A DNA stretch of 64,000 nt from DSOI01 sp041394885 (lineage in GTDB: Bacteria; Acidobacteriota; Terriglobia; Bryobacterales; Bryobacteraceae). Positions 9,089 through 17,172 of the stretch are shown in pieces. How positions within the stretch are numbered: the first letter of the stretch is position 1; each line of letters starts with the position of its first letter. Made by a program: the position numbers and the translations under genes. The notes under the pieces were generated by a model that saw nothing but the letters and a program-made list of their open reading frames with translations, did not search any database and was not told the origin of the DNA. The DNA is taken from positions 58,769-122,768 of the forward strand of contig JAWKHI010000020.1 of the NCBI GenBank assembly GCA_041394885.1. The letters run 5' to 3'.

Positions 9089-12000
9089 TTGAACGACCTG
9101 AAAGGACAACTCGTTAGCGCGCTGCTGGTGGTGCTCACGGCGGCGGGGCTGATCTGCGCCGGAATCAACTTCCAGCATCAGCGGCGCACGCGGCTGGCCG
9201 ATGACGGGGCGATCTGGGTGGACCGGACGAGCGAGAGTGGGACGCGGCAGGTTGTGGCGCTGCATCTGGTGGAGGGCGGAGCGGCGCAGTTTGCGGGCAT
9301 CAAGCCTGGCGACGTGCTGGTGAAAATCGAATCGTTTCCGATTGCGGCGGAAACCGATGTGACGCGGGTGCTGGCGCGGGTGGGCGCCTATCGCGACGCG
9401 CAGTACACGGTGCGGCGAACGGGAATGGGCGGCGCCGAGGTGGAGATCAAGGCGAAGGTGGTGCTGCGGGAGCAGTCGGGCGGATCGGCGCGGTTTTACC
9501 AGTACGGGGTGGGGCTGTTCTATCTTGCGATCGGATTGTTCGTCTACTTCCGGCGGGCGCGGGCGGCGCACGCGACCCATTTCTATGTCCTGTGCCTGGC
9601 GAGCTTCGTGTTGTCGACGTTCCACTACACGGGAGTCCTGAGCGGCTTCGACAAGGTGATCTACTGGGGCAACGTGGTGGCGGGGCTGTTCGCGCCGACC
9701 ATCTTCCTGCATTTCTGCCTGACGTTCCCGGAAGAGCGCGCGGCGGTGCGGGGGAAAAAGCAGGCGCTGCTGTATGTGCCGGCGCTGCTGATCACGATGG
9801 CGTGGCTGGGCGTGACCTCGGGCGTGGTGCGCGTCTCGATGTCGATGGTGGAGTTGCGCTGGCTGATGGACCGGGGATGGCTGCTGTTTTTAAGCGCGGT
9901 GTACCTGACCGGCGCGGTGGCGGCGACACTGGCCTCGCGGCGCGCGTCGGACCCGATCGTGCGGCAACAGTTGAAATGGCTGCGCAACGGCGCGGTGCTC
10001 GGCGTGGTGCCGTTCACCTGTCTGTACGCGATTCCCTACATTTTCGGGGCGGTGCCGGGTCCGTACATGAACCTGGCGGTATTGTCGTTGATCTTCGTAC
10101 CTCTGACGTGGGCGTATGCGATCTTGCGCTACCGGCTGATGGACGTGGATGTGATCTTCCAGCAGGGGTTCGCGTATACATTGGCGACGCTCGGGGTGAT
10201 GGGGCTGTTTTATACGCTGGTGCTGACGCGGGGTCCGGTGGACGAACTCGACCCGAGCGTGATCGCGCTGTTGATTGTGGGCGCGACGTTCGTGTTCCAG
10301 CCGCTGCGCAATTCGATCCAGGAGCTGCTGGACCGGCACGTTTTCTACAAAGACCGTTATGACTATCGGCAAACGCTCGAGGAGTTCGCGCGGGAGTTGA
10401 GCTCGGAAACCGATATGGATGCGATGTTGGTCTCGGTGGCGGACCGGCTGCGGCGGACCCTGTACATCAAGAACGTCGGCTTCTTCCTTCTGCCGGAGGG
10501 CGCCGAGACGTTCGAACTGATCAAGTACGTGAGCGAAGAAAACAGGCTGACGCCGGCCGACCGGCTGGACCTGAGCTTCCTGCGTCCGCAAGCGGCCGAG
10601 CCGCTGTTTTTCGAGCAAACCGGCCGCACGTTGGACGTGGTGATGCGGGATTGGGAGCCGTCGGCGCGGTTGACGATCGCGCGGCTCGACCTGACGTACT
10701 ATCTGCCATGCCGGGTGCGAGGGCGGACGATTGCGTTCATGGGGGTGAGCCGGTCCTCGACGGGAGACTTTCTTTCGGGCGAGGATCTGGAACTGTTGAC
10801 GACGCTGTCGGGATCGGTGGGCATCGCGATCGAGAATGCACGGCTATACCGGTCTTTGCAGCGCAAGGTGGAGGAAAACGAGCGGCTGAAGGAGTTCAAC
10901 GAGAACATCGTGGAATCGTTGAACGTCGGAATCGTGGCGGCGGGCCTGGACGATTGCGTGGAGAGTTGGAATGGGCAGATGGAAGAGCTGACGGGGATCC
11001 CGCGCGCGCGGGCGGCAGGTCATCCGGTGCGGTCGCTCTTGCCGGCGGCGCTTGTGAATCAGCTGGACGCGCTCGACGGGGAGACCGTGGAGCATCTCTA
11101 CAAGGTCCAGTTTCCACCGGCACGGGCGGAGGAGGCATTTTCGGTGGTGGCCAACGGAGGGGTGATTCACTCCAACGGCGATGGCGGGAGCAGCCAGGCG
11201 AATGGAAACGGTGGGAATGGGCACGCCAATGGAAAAACGTCGAACGGAAACGCGAAAGGCGCCAAGGAGCGTGGGGCGCGGGTGGTGAACGTAGCGGTGG
11301 CGCCGCTGGTGGCGCGCGACCAGAAGAAGATCGGGCGGCTGATCCTGTTCGACGATGTGACCGAGCGGAGCGAGTTGGAGCAGCGGTTGATGCAGACCGA
11401 TAAACTCAGTTCGATCGGGTTGCTGGCGGCGGGAGTGGCGCATGAGGTGAATACGCCGCTGGCGGTGATCTCCAGCTACGCGCAGATGCTGGCCAAGCAG
11501 ATCGCGGCCGACGATCCGAAAAACCGGTTGCTCGAAAAGATCGCCAAGCAGACCTTCCGGGCGAGCGAGATCGTGAATTCACTGCTGAACTTCTCGCGGA
11601 CATCGAAGACGGAGTTCGAGGAAGTGGACCTGAACCGGGTGATCCGGGAGACGCTCTCGCTGATCGAGCATCAGTTGGACAAGAGCGGCGTGGAGGTCCG
11701 GGAAGAACTGGACGAGACGCTGCCCGCGGTGCGGGGAAATTTCGGTAAGATGCAGCAGGTGTTCCTGAATCTATTTCTCAACGCGCGCGATGCGATGGAG
11801 GCGGAAGGGGCTCCGCACGAAGGCGGGCGCATTCTGACGGTTTCGACCAGGACGGCGGGCGCACAGGCGCGGATCGAGGTGGCCGACACGGGGAAGGGAA
11901 TCGATGCGGGCGATCTGGCGCGGATCTACGACCCGTTTTTCACGACTAAGGGCGCGCGGAAAGGCACGGGGCTGGGGCTGGCGGTGACTTACGGCATCGT

Positions 12001-12100
12001 GCGCGAGCACGGCGGCACGATCGAAGCCGAAAGCAGGCCCGGCGAGGGCACGCGCTTCTCGCTGGAGTTTCCGCCGATCCGGAAACCGGTGCATGCTTAG
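9089..12100 (+). CDS. Membrane sensor histidine kinase with PDZ, multi-TM, GAF and PAS modules
   Basis: The 1003-aa kinase of a two-component pair. In order: an N-terminal TM helix (about 7-28), a PDZ-like periplasmic domain (about 45-130; GGAAQFAGIKPGDVLVKIES), about eight TM helices (140-400), a GAF-like domain (about 420-585), a coiled coil, a PAS domain (about 605-760) and a NtrB-type kinase core. The phosphorylated His is H785 in AAGVAHEVNTPLAVIS; the ATPase part shows NLFLNARDAM, ADTGKGID and GTGLGLAV. The PAS domain is interrupted by a roughly 40-residue Asn/Gly/Ser-rich linker (about 687-730). The start is a TTG. Its stop overlaps the ATG of the response regulator, so the two proteins are translationally coupled and certainly partners. 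The PDZ domain suggests sensing of periplasmic protein termini or misfolding. Confidence 0.9.
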   Translation: MNDLKGQLVSALLVVLTAAGLICAGINFQHQRRTRLADDGAIWVDRTSESGTRQVVALHLVEGGAAQFAGIKPGDVLVKIESFPIAAETDVTRVLARVGAYRDAQYTVRRTGMGGAEVEIKAKVVLREQSGGSARFYQYGVGLFYLAIGLFVYFRRARAAHATHFYVLCLASFVLSTFHYTGVLSGFDKVIYWGNVVAGLFAPTIFLHFCLTFPEERAAVRGKKQALLYVPALLITMAWLGVTSGVVRVSMSMVELRWLMDRGWLLFLSAVYLTGAVAATLASRRASDPIVRQQLKWLRNGAVLGVVPFTCLYAIPYIFGAVPGPYMNLAVLSLIFVPLTWAYAILRYRLMDVDVIFQQGFAYTLATLGVMGLFYTLVLTRGPVDELDPSVIALLIVGATFVFQPLRNSIQELLDRHVFYKDRYDYRQTLEEFARELSSETDMDAMLVSVADRLRRTLYIKNVGFFLLPEGAETFELIKYVSEENRLTPADRLDLSFLRPQAAEPLFFEQTGRTLDVVMRDWEPSARLTIARLDLTYYLPCRVRGRTIAFMGVSRSSTGDFLSGEDLELLTTLSGSVGIAIENARLYRSLQRKVEENERLKEFNENIVESLNVGIVAAGLDDCVESWNGQMEELTGIPRARAAGHPVRSLLPAALVNQLDALDGETVEHLYKVQFPPARAEEAFSVVANGGVIHSNGDGGSSQANGNGGNGHANGKTSNGNAKGAKERGARVVNVAVAPLVARDQKKIGRLILFDDVTERSELEQRLMQTDKLSSIGLLAAGVAHEVNTPLAVISSYAQMLAKQIAADDPKNRLLEKIAKQTFRASEIVNSLLNFSRTSKTEFEEVDLNRVIRETLSLIEHQLDKSGVEVREELDETLPAVRGNFGKMQQVFLNLFLNARDAMEAEGAPHEGGRILTVSTRTAGAQARIEVADTGKGIDAGDLARIYDPFFTTKGARKGTGLGLAVTYGIVREHGGTIEAESRPGEGTRFSLEFPPIRKPVHA

Positions 12101-13556
12101 CGCGGGATTCCCAGGAGCCGCGGCGGCGCCGCGCGGCCGGATCCTGGTGATCGACGATGAGGCGGACATCCGGGAGAGCCTGGCGGACCTGCTGACGCTC
12201 GAAGGCTACCAGGTGGAATTGGCGGTGAACGCCACCGAGGGGCTGGCGAAGTTCGAATCCACGCCATGGGATCTGGTGCTGTTGGACCTGATGATGCCGG
12301 ACCGTTCGGGGATGGAAGTGCTGGCCGACATCCGGGAGCGGGACACCGAGACGCCGGTGGCGATGATCACCGCCTACGGTTCGGTGGAAGTGGCTGTGAA
12401 CGCGCTTAAGAACGGCGCGACGGACTACTTCTCCAAGCCGTGGGACAACGAGAAGCTGGTGTTGGGAATCGGGGGCATGATCGGTTCCCGGCGGCTCCGG
12501 AGCGAGAACATCGAGCTGAAACGGGCGCTGAAGCAGCGCTACAGCTTCCCGAACATTGTGGGAAAGAGCGAGCCGATCCGCTCGATTTTGGATATGGTGG
12601 CGCAGGTGGCGCCGAGCCGGTCCACGATCCTGATCACGGGCGAGACGGGGACGGGGAAGGAACTGATCGCCAAGGCGGTGCATGCCAACTCGCCGCGGGC
12701 CGAGCAGATGTTCGTGGCGGTGAACAGCGGATCGCTGCCGCCGGACCTGCTCGAATCGACGTTGTTCGGCCACGTGAAGGGGGCGTTCACGAGCGCGGTG
12801 GCGTCGCGTAAGGGGTATTTCGAGCTGGCCAACCGGGGAACGATCTTCTTCGATGAGATCAGCACGATCGGGTTCGATACGCAAGCCAAGCTGCTGCGGG
12901 TGATCCAGGAACGGGAATTCATGCCGCTCGGTTCGACCGAGGTGGTGAAGGTGGACGTGCGTATCATTGCCGCCTGCAACGTGGATCTGAAGAAGCTGGT
13001 GGACGAGGGCAAGTTCCGGGAGGATCTTTACTACCGGCTGAACGTGATCAATCTGGTGCTGCCGCCGCTGCGGGACCGCAAAGAGGATATTCCGCTGCTG
13101 GCCGATCATTTCCTGAACAAGTATGGCCGGGAAAACGAGAAGTATTTGGACTCGGGCGGGCGATCTGTGCTGCGGCTGGATCCGGAAGCGATGCAGATCC
13201 TGATGGATCACGCCTGGCCGGGCAACGTACGGGAACTCGAAAACGTGATTGAGCGGGCCGTGGTTCTGGCGACCGGGGCCATCGTGCCGGTGAGCGTGCT
13301 GCCGGATTATCTGTTGCAGGCGGCCGGTATCCGGACGCGGCGGCCGAGTGGGGATACGCTGCCGGCCGATGCCAGCCTGTTCGAGATGGTGAACGAGTTC
13401 GAACGCCGCAAGATCATCGAGGCTCTCGAATCGGCCAACTACAGCCAGACGGAAGCGGCCGAGCGGCTGCACATACCGCTGTCGACGCTGAACCAGAAAA
13501 TCAAGCGGTTGGAGATTCCGATTCGCAAGAAGGGTCCTCACGGGGGACAGGAATAA
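12093..13556 (+). CDS. Sigma-54-dependent response regulator (NtrC family)
   Basis: The 487-aa regulator has a receiver domain (about 15-130; phospho-acceptor D65 in LLDLMMPD), an AAA+ sigma-54 interaction domain (about 150-385) with Walker A GETGTGKE and Walker B GTIFFDEI, and a Fis-type helix-turn-helix (about 440-478; NYSQTEAAERLHIPLSTLNQKIKRL). The loop that normally reads GAFTGA and touches sigma-54 reads GAFTSA here (residues 230-235), so the second Gly is Ser. The arginine finger region (REDLYYRLNVI) is intact. It is the partner of the upstream kinase, overlapping it by 8 nt. Targets are unknown; an msrP gene follows 41 bp later and could be in the same transcript. Confidence 0.92.
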   Translation: MLSAGFPGAAAAPRGRILVIDDEADIRESLADLLTLEGYQVELAVNATEGLAKFESTPWDLVLLDLMMPDRSGMEVLADIRERDTETPVAMITAYGSVEVAVNALKNGATDYFSKPWDNEKLVLGIGGMIGSRRLRSENIELKRALKQRYSFPNIVGKSEPIRSILDMVAQVAPSRSTILITGETGTGKELIAKAVHANSPRAEQMFVAVNSGSLPPDLLESTLFGHVKGAFTSAVASRKGYFELANRGTIFFDEISTIGFDTQAKLLRVIQEREFMPLGSTEVVKVDVRIIAACNVDLKKLVDEGKFREDLYYRLNVINLVLPPLRDRKEDIPLLADHFLNKYGRENEKYLDSGGRSVLRLDPEAMQILMDHAWPGNVRELENVIERAVVLATGAIVPVSVLPDYLLQAAGIRTRRPSGDTLPADASLFEMVNEFERRKIIEALESANYSQTEAAERLHIPLSTLNQKIKRLEIPIRKKGPHGGQE

Positions 13557-13597
13557 ATCCGGCCGGTGATAGGATAACGGCAAGAGGACGACCAACG

Positions 13598-14533
13598 ATG
13601 CTGATACGTATTCCGAAGGGCTGGGAAATTCCTGAACGAGAGGCTACGCCGGAGCAGGCCTACTGGAACCGGCGTGAGATCCTGCAGGCGGCCGGAGTGA
13701 CGCTGGGCGCCTTGGCTGGTCCGCTGGCGGCGGCCGAGGGGAAATCTCCGTATCCGGCCAAGCGCAATCCGGACTTCACGCTGGACCGTCCGGTGACCGA
13801 GGAATGGGCTGCGACCGGATACAACAACTACTACGAGTTTCATCCGACCAACAAGACGGCGGTGAAGGACCGGGTGGGGAAATTCAAGCCGCGGCCGTGG
13901 ACAATTCAGGTGAAGGGGTTGGTCAAGAAGCCGCAAACGCTGGACCTGGACGATTTGGAAAAGACGATGCCGTTCGAGGAGCGGCTATACCGGTTCCGTT
14001 GCGTGGAGGCGTGGGCGATGGCTGTGCCGTGGACGGGGTTCCCGATGGCGGAACTGATCAAGAAGCTGGAGCCGAAACCAGAGGCAAAATACGTGCGGTT
14101 CGTGACGGTGGAACGGCGGAACGAGATGCCGGGCATCGGCGAGGCGCCGTGGTACCCGTGGCCGTATTTCGAGGCGCTGCGGATGGACGAGGCGATGAAC
14201 CCGATGGCGATGTTCGTGACGGGGATCTATGGCAAGCCGCTGCCGGTGCAGAATGGGGCGCCGTTCCGGGTGATTGTGCCGTGGAAGTACGGATACAAGA
14301 ATCCGAAGTCGATCGTGGAGATCGAGTTTCTGGCCAAGCAGCCGGAGACGTTCTGGCACAAGACGGCGCCGGCCGAGTATGGATTTTTCTCGAACGTGAA
14401 TCCGGGCAAGCCACACCCGCGATGGTCTCAGGCGCATGAGAAGCTGATTCCGAAGATGGAGGTCCGGCCGACGCAGATGTACAACGGATACGAGAAGTGG
14501 GTGGGTTCGATGTACAACGGCAAAGAGTTCTGA
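13598..14533 (+). CDS. msrP: Protein-methionine-sulfoxide reductase catalytic subunit MsrP
   Basis: This periplasmic molybdenum enzyme repairs methionine sulfoxide in exported proteins. The 311-aa length and the order of blocks match MsrP/YedY: NRREILQAAG signal with twin arginine, LPFNYYEF-like YNNYYEFHPTNK, RFRCVEAWAMAVPW containing the Mo-ligand Cys (C135), and a C-terminal ETFW/PRWSQ/YNGY block. The Tat motif is short of the usual SRRxFLK. The membrane haem partner MsrQ is not adjacent, so electrons must come from elsewhere. Position behind a PDZ-sensor two-component system fits an envelope-stress role, but this is inference. Confidence 0.92.
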   Translation: MLIRIPKGWEIPEREATPEQAYWNRREILQAAGVTLGALAGPLAAAEGKSPYPAKRNPDFTLDRPVTEEWAATGYNNYYEFHPTNKTAVKDRVGKFKPRPWTIQVKGLVKKPQTLDLDDLEKTMPFEERLYRFRCVEAWAMAVPWTGFPMAELIKKLEPKPEAKYVRFVTVERRNEMPGIGEAPWYPWPYFEALRMDEAMNPMAMFVTGIYGKPLPVQNGAPFRVIVPWKYGYKNPKSIVEIEFLAKQPETFWHKTAPAEYGFFSNVNPGKPHPRWSQAHEKLIPKMEVRPTQMYNGYEKWVGSMYNGKEF

Positions 14534-14555
14534 ATGCGCGCCGATATGGTTCAGC

Positions 14556-14921
14556 ATGGACCATACGGCAATTGACAAAGGCATCGCCGCGCACGCGCGG
14601 TGGAAGGCACGATTGAACAATGCGATCGACACGGGAAGAATGGACGTTCCGGTGGCGACGGTGCGGGTAGACAATCAGTGCGAGTTCGGCAAGTGGCTCT
14701 ATGGAGGGGAGATCCCGGCGGAGCAGAAGCGAGCCGAGCACTATGCAACGGTGCGCGAACTGCACGGGCGATTCCACCAAGCCGCGGCGCGGGTCGTGGA
14801 ACTTGCGGAGGCGGGCAAGGCGGGAGACGCGAGGGCGGAGATGGCGTCGTCGGGCGAGTTTGCCGTTGTTTCGAGCAAACTGACTTTGGCGATGTCGGCG
14901 TGGAAGAAGTCGCTCACGTAG
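14556..14921 (+). CDS. Stand-alone CZB-domain (chemoreceptor zinc-binding) protein
   Basis: The 121-aa cytoplasmic protein is a four-helix bundle of the CZB family: a first His (residue 13, HARWKARL), the signature CEFGKWLYGG with the Cys ligand, and two further His (HYATVRELHGRFH). CZB domains bind zinc through 3 His and 1 Cys and usually sit on chemoreceptors or the diguanylate cyclase DgcZ. Here the domain has no partner domain. No ribosome-binding site is evident; a TATGGT hexamer ends 5 nt before the ATG, so it may be leaderless or read through from msrP 22 bp upstream. Confidence 0.8.
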   Translation: MDHTAIDKGIAAHARWKARLNNAIDTGRMDVPVATVRVDNQCEFGKWLYGGEIPAEQKRAEHYATVRELHGRFHQAAARVVELAEAGKAGDARAEMASSGEFAVVSSKLTLAMSAWKKSLT

Positions 14922-14951
14922 AGCGCGGGGACTGGGGTCGCGCTGGAAACG

Positions 14952-15332
14952 CTAAGCCACACCGGGTGAGGATTCCGTCGAGTCTCGAGGCATTTCGGCC
15001 GGCGGCGTCTGGCGATGCGGCGCGGACGGAAGGTAGGGTTCGTCGCGGGGCATGATGAACATGGCGACGAGGTAGGCGATGACGCCGGGGAAGAGCCCGG
15101 TGAAGAGCGTGACGGCGACGGCGATGACGCGGACTAGTGTGACGTCGACATCGATGTAGCGGGCGATTCCGGAGCAGATGCCGGCGATTTTCTTGTCGTA
15201 GGTGAGGCGATAGAGGCGTCGCGGGGCCTGGCGGGGCGAGGCCTCGGGTCCGGCGGCGGCAGCGCGTTCGCCGCACTGTGAGCAAAAGCGGGCGCTGGCG
15301 GTGAGTTCGGCTCCACAGCGTGTGCAGTACAT
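14952..15332 (-). CDS. Zinc-ribbon PspC-domain membrane protein
   Basis: The 126-aa protein begins with a zinc ribbon (CTRCGAELTASARFCSQCGE, two CxxC knuckles) followed by a PspC domain (LYRLTYDKKIAGICSGIARYIDVDVTLVRV) whose TM helix spans about residues 65-92, and a Pro-rich tail. PspC proteins take part in the phage-shock envelope response or act as toxin-neutralising membrane proteins; this shorter zinc-ribbon version is common in several phyla with unknown detail. Convergent with the CZB gene. A good AAGGAGAT-type ribosome-binding site precedes the start. Confidence 0.82.
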   Translation of the reverse strand: MYCTRCGAELTASARFCSQCGERAAAAGPEASPRQAPRRLYRLTYDKKIAGICSGIARYIDVDVTLVRVIAVAVTLFTGLFPGVIAYLVAMFIMPRDEPYLPSAPHRQTPPAEMPRDSTESSPGVA

Positions 15333-15388
15333 CGTGATCTCCTTATCCCTTCGGACAAGGATACGGAAATGGGGGAGGGGAAGTTCCG

Positions 15389-15889
15389 TTAGTTGGAGCG
15401 ATAGTTGGTGAACTGCATGTCGATGCCGAAGTCGTGCGAGCGGAGGGCCTGGATGACGTCCTGGAGGGTGTCGCGGTCACGGCTGGAGACACGGACCAGG
15501 TCCGCGTTGATCGAGGCCTGGGCCTTTTTCTTGGAGTCCTTGATGAACTTGACGATCTCGCGGGCCTTTTCGATCGGGATGCCTTGTTGGAGCTTGATTT
15601 CCTGGCGGACGGTGGATCCCGCGGCGGGGTTAACGGGTCCGTAATTGAGAGCCTTGAGGGGGACCTTGCGCTTGACGAGCTTGGATTCGAGGACTTCGTT
15701 GACGGCTCTCAGTTTGTACTCGTCCTGGCTGGTGACGATGATCTGGTTGTCTTTTTCCTGGAGTTGGATGTCGGAATTGGAACCCTTGAGATCGTAGCGC
15801 TGGTGCACTTCTTTGAGGGCCTGCTGGATGGCGTTGACCACCTCCGGGATGGCAACTTCGGAAACGATGTCGAAGGTATTGTCGGGCAT
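15389..15889 (-). CDS. yajQ: YajQ family nucleotide/c-di-GMP-binding protein
   Basis: The 166-aa protein matches YajQ throughout: start MPDNTFDIVSEV, NAIQQALKEVHQRYDLKGS, an internal KLRAVNEVLESKLVKR, and the end QVIQALRSHDFGIDMQFTNYR-like block. Some YajQ proteins (Xanthomonas XC_3703 family) bind cyclic di-GMP and act with a transcription factor; others bind tRNA or nucleotides. A TATAAT hexamer 9 nt before the ATG, with no ribosome-binding site, suggests a leaderless mRNA. Confidence 0.92.
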   Translation of the reverse strand: MPDNTFDIVSEVAIPEVVNAIQQALKEVHQRYDLKGSNSDIQLQEKDNQIIVTSQDEYKLRAVNEVLESKLVKRKVPLKALNYGPVNPAAGSTVRQEIKLQQGIPIEKAREIVKFIKDSKKKAQASINADLVRVSSRDRDTLQDVIQALRSHDFGIDMQFTNYRSN

Positions 15890-15898
15890 TTCCTAGAT

Positions 15899-15904
15899 AT
15901 TATA
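15899..15904 (-). promoter_or_regulatory. -10 element TATAAT of yajQ, leaderless-type
   Basis: A perfect TATAAT on the minus strand ends 9 nt upstream of the yajQ ATG. A weak -35 (TTCTGA, 18-nt spacer) lies beyond it. Confidence 0.5.
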
Positions 15905-16214
15905 GCGGCGATGACGGTGGGATCAGAAGCGTCCGAGGATGCCGGAGCGGACGGTGGTGTCGCCGATTTGGAGGGAGCCCGGCATCGTCATACTGGCGCG
16001 TCCGACGTAGAGGACGACCTGGCGGATGGGTCGGCGGTGCTGCCGAGCGGGGAGGAGGCAATCGATGCCTTGGCGGTAGGCGATCGAGGGATCGTTGGAG
16101 ATCTGGAATTCGGTCGCGTTCCCAGAGTTCCTCGCGCGCGCCGCCGGAATCGGAGTTGGCGTCGGCCACGAAGGATTCAGCGGCGCCGGTGGCGCGAAAT
16201 TCCCCGGTGGGGGA
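15905..16214 (-). other. Gap with a possible gene remnant
   Basis: No intact gene is visible between yajQ and the phosphoesterase. One minus-strand frame ending near 15923 has a protein-like last 60 residues (e.g. RQVVLYVGRASMTMPGSL), but upstream it dissolves into a Pro-rich shadow of the phosphoesterase without a credible start. It may be a decayed or truncated gene. Confidence 0.25.
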
Positions 16215-17120
16215 TCAGGTGCGCGGGTCTTCGGTGGCGGCGGGGTCGCCGATGTCGAATTTGGGCCCGTTTTCGTCCCAGTCTTCGGCGCGGAACATGC
16301 GGCCGGCGCCCTTGGCGCCATCGAGCTCTTTGACGGTGAGGGTAACCTTGCCGCCTTTGACGCGGCCCCAGACGTGGTGGTAGAAGCGGCCTTCCTTGAG
16401 TCCCTGGCCGAGTTCCAGAGCGCGGCGCATGTTGCCTCCGGAACTACCCACCTCCATGTAGGCGATGCCGTCGCGGACGATGCGGACGAATTGGTGGCCG
16501 TGGCCGCTGATGATGTGGGGAACTCCGTGTTTCTTCGCGATTTGGTGGAGGGGGAAGTCGGTGGAGCCGAGTTTGAGAAGGGCGATCCAGTAGGGCCGGT
16601 GGAAGAAGACGAACTTGGGGTTTTTGTCTTTGTTGGCGGTGAGGTCTTTGTCGAGGAACGCGAGTTGATCGTCGGTGAGTTCGTTGGTGCGGCTGTTGTC
16701 GAGGACGGTAAAGTGCGCGTCCTGAAAATCGAAGCTGTAGAAAGACGGGCGCCCGGTTTCTTTTTCGTAGAGGGCGCGGGAGGTGTCGGAAAAGACGTCG
16801 TGGTTGCCAGGGGTGAAGAACAGAGGGTAATGGTTGTAGCGCTCCCAGATGGGGCGGAGTTCCTGCCACTGGGAGACGGCGGCGTCCTCTTTGCCGCCCT
16901 CGATGGTGTCGCCGACGTTGATGACGAAGTCGGGGTGGAGCATGTCGACTTCGCGCCAGACGCGGCCGTAAATTTCCGGCTGTGCGCCGCCGGTACGGTC
17001 ACCGAGGATGGAGAAGCGGAAATCATTCTTGGGTTCGGTGACGGCGCGGGTGGCGATGACGCCTCCGAACAGAAGCGTAACCAGGATGGCGGGGACGAGA
17101 TTACCGTGGCGGGAGCGCAT
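16215..17120 (-). CDS. Metallophosphoesterase, membrane-anchored or exported
   Basis: A calcineurin-like phosphoesterase with all five metal/active-site blocks in order: GDRTGG, GDTIEGG, GNHD, FFHRPYW and GHGH. An N-terminal hydrophobic helix (NLVPAILVTLLFGGVIATRAV) serves as signal peptide or anchor, so catalysis is outside the cytoplasm. The ATG at 17120 is preferred over one six codons upstream because it places positive charges right before the hydrophobic helix. Substrate (phosphomonoester, diester or nucleotide) cannot be told from sequence. Confidence 0.85.
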   Translation of the reverse strand: MRSRHGNLVPAILVTLLFGGVIATRAVTEPKNDFRFSILGDRTGGAQPEIYGRVWREVDMLHPDFVINVGDTIEGGKEDAAVSQWQELRPIWERYNHYPLFFTPGNHDVFSDTSRALYEKETGRPSFYSFDFQDAHFTVLDNSRTNELTDDQLAFLDKDLTANKDKNPKFVFFHRPYWIALLKLGSTDFPLHQIAKKHGVPHIISGHGHQFVRIVRDGIAYMEVGSSGGNMRRALELGQGLKEGRFYHHVWGRVKGGKVTLTVKELDGAKGAGRMFRAEDWDENGPKFDIGDPAATEDPRT

Positions 17121-17172
17121 GACCAGATTTTGACACAACCGATGTGAGAAATCGGCTTCGGTCCGATGACTT

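Noticed and set aside
11946..13595. 549-codon minus-strand frame opposite the response regulator
   Set aside because: His/Arg/Pro-rich antisense of a clearly recognised NtrC-family gene.
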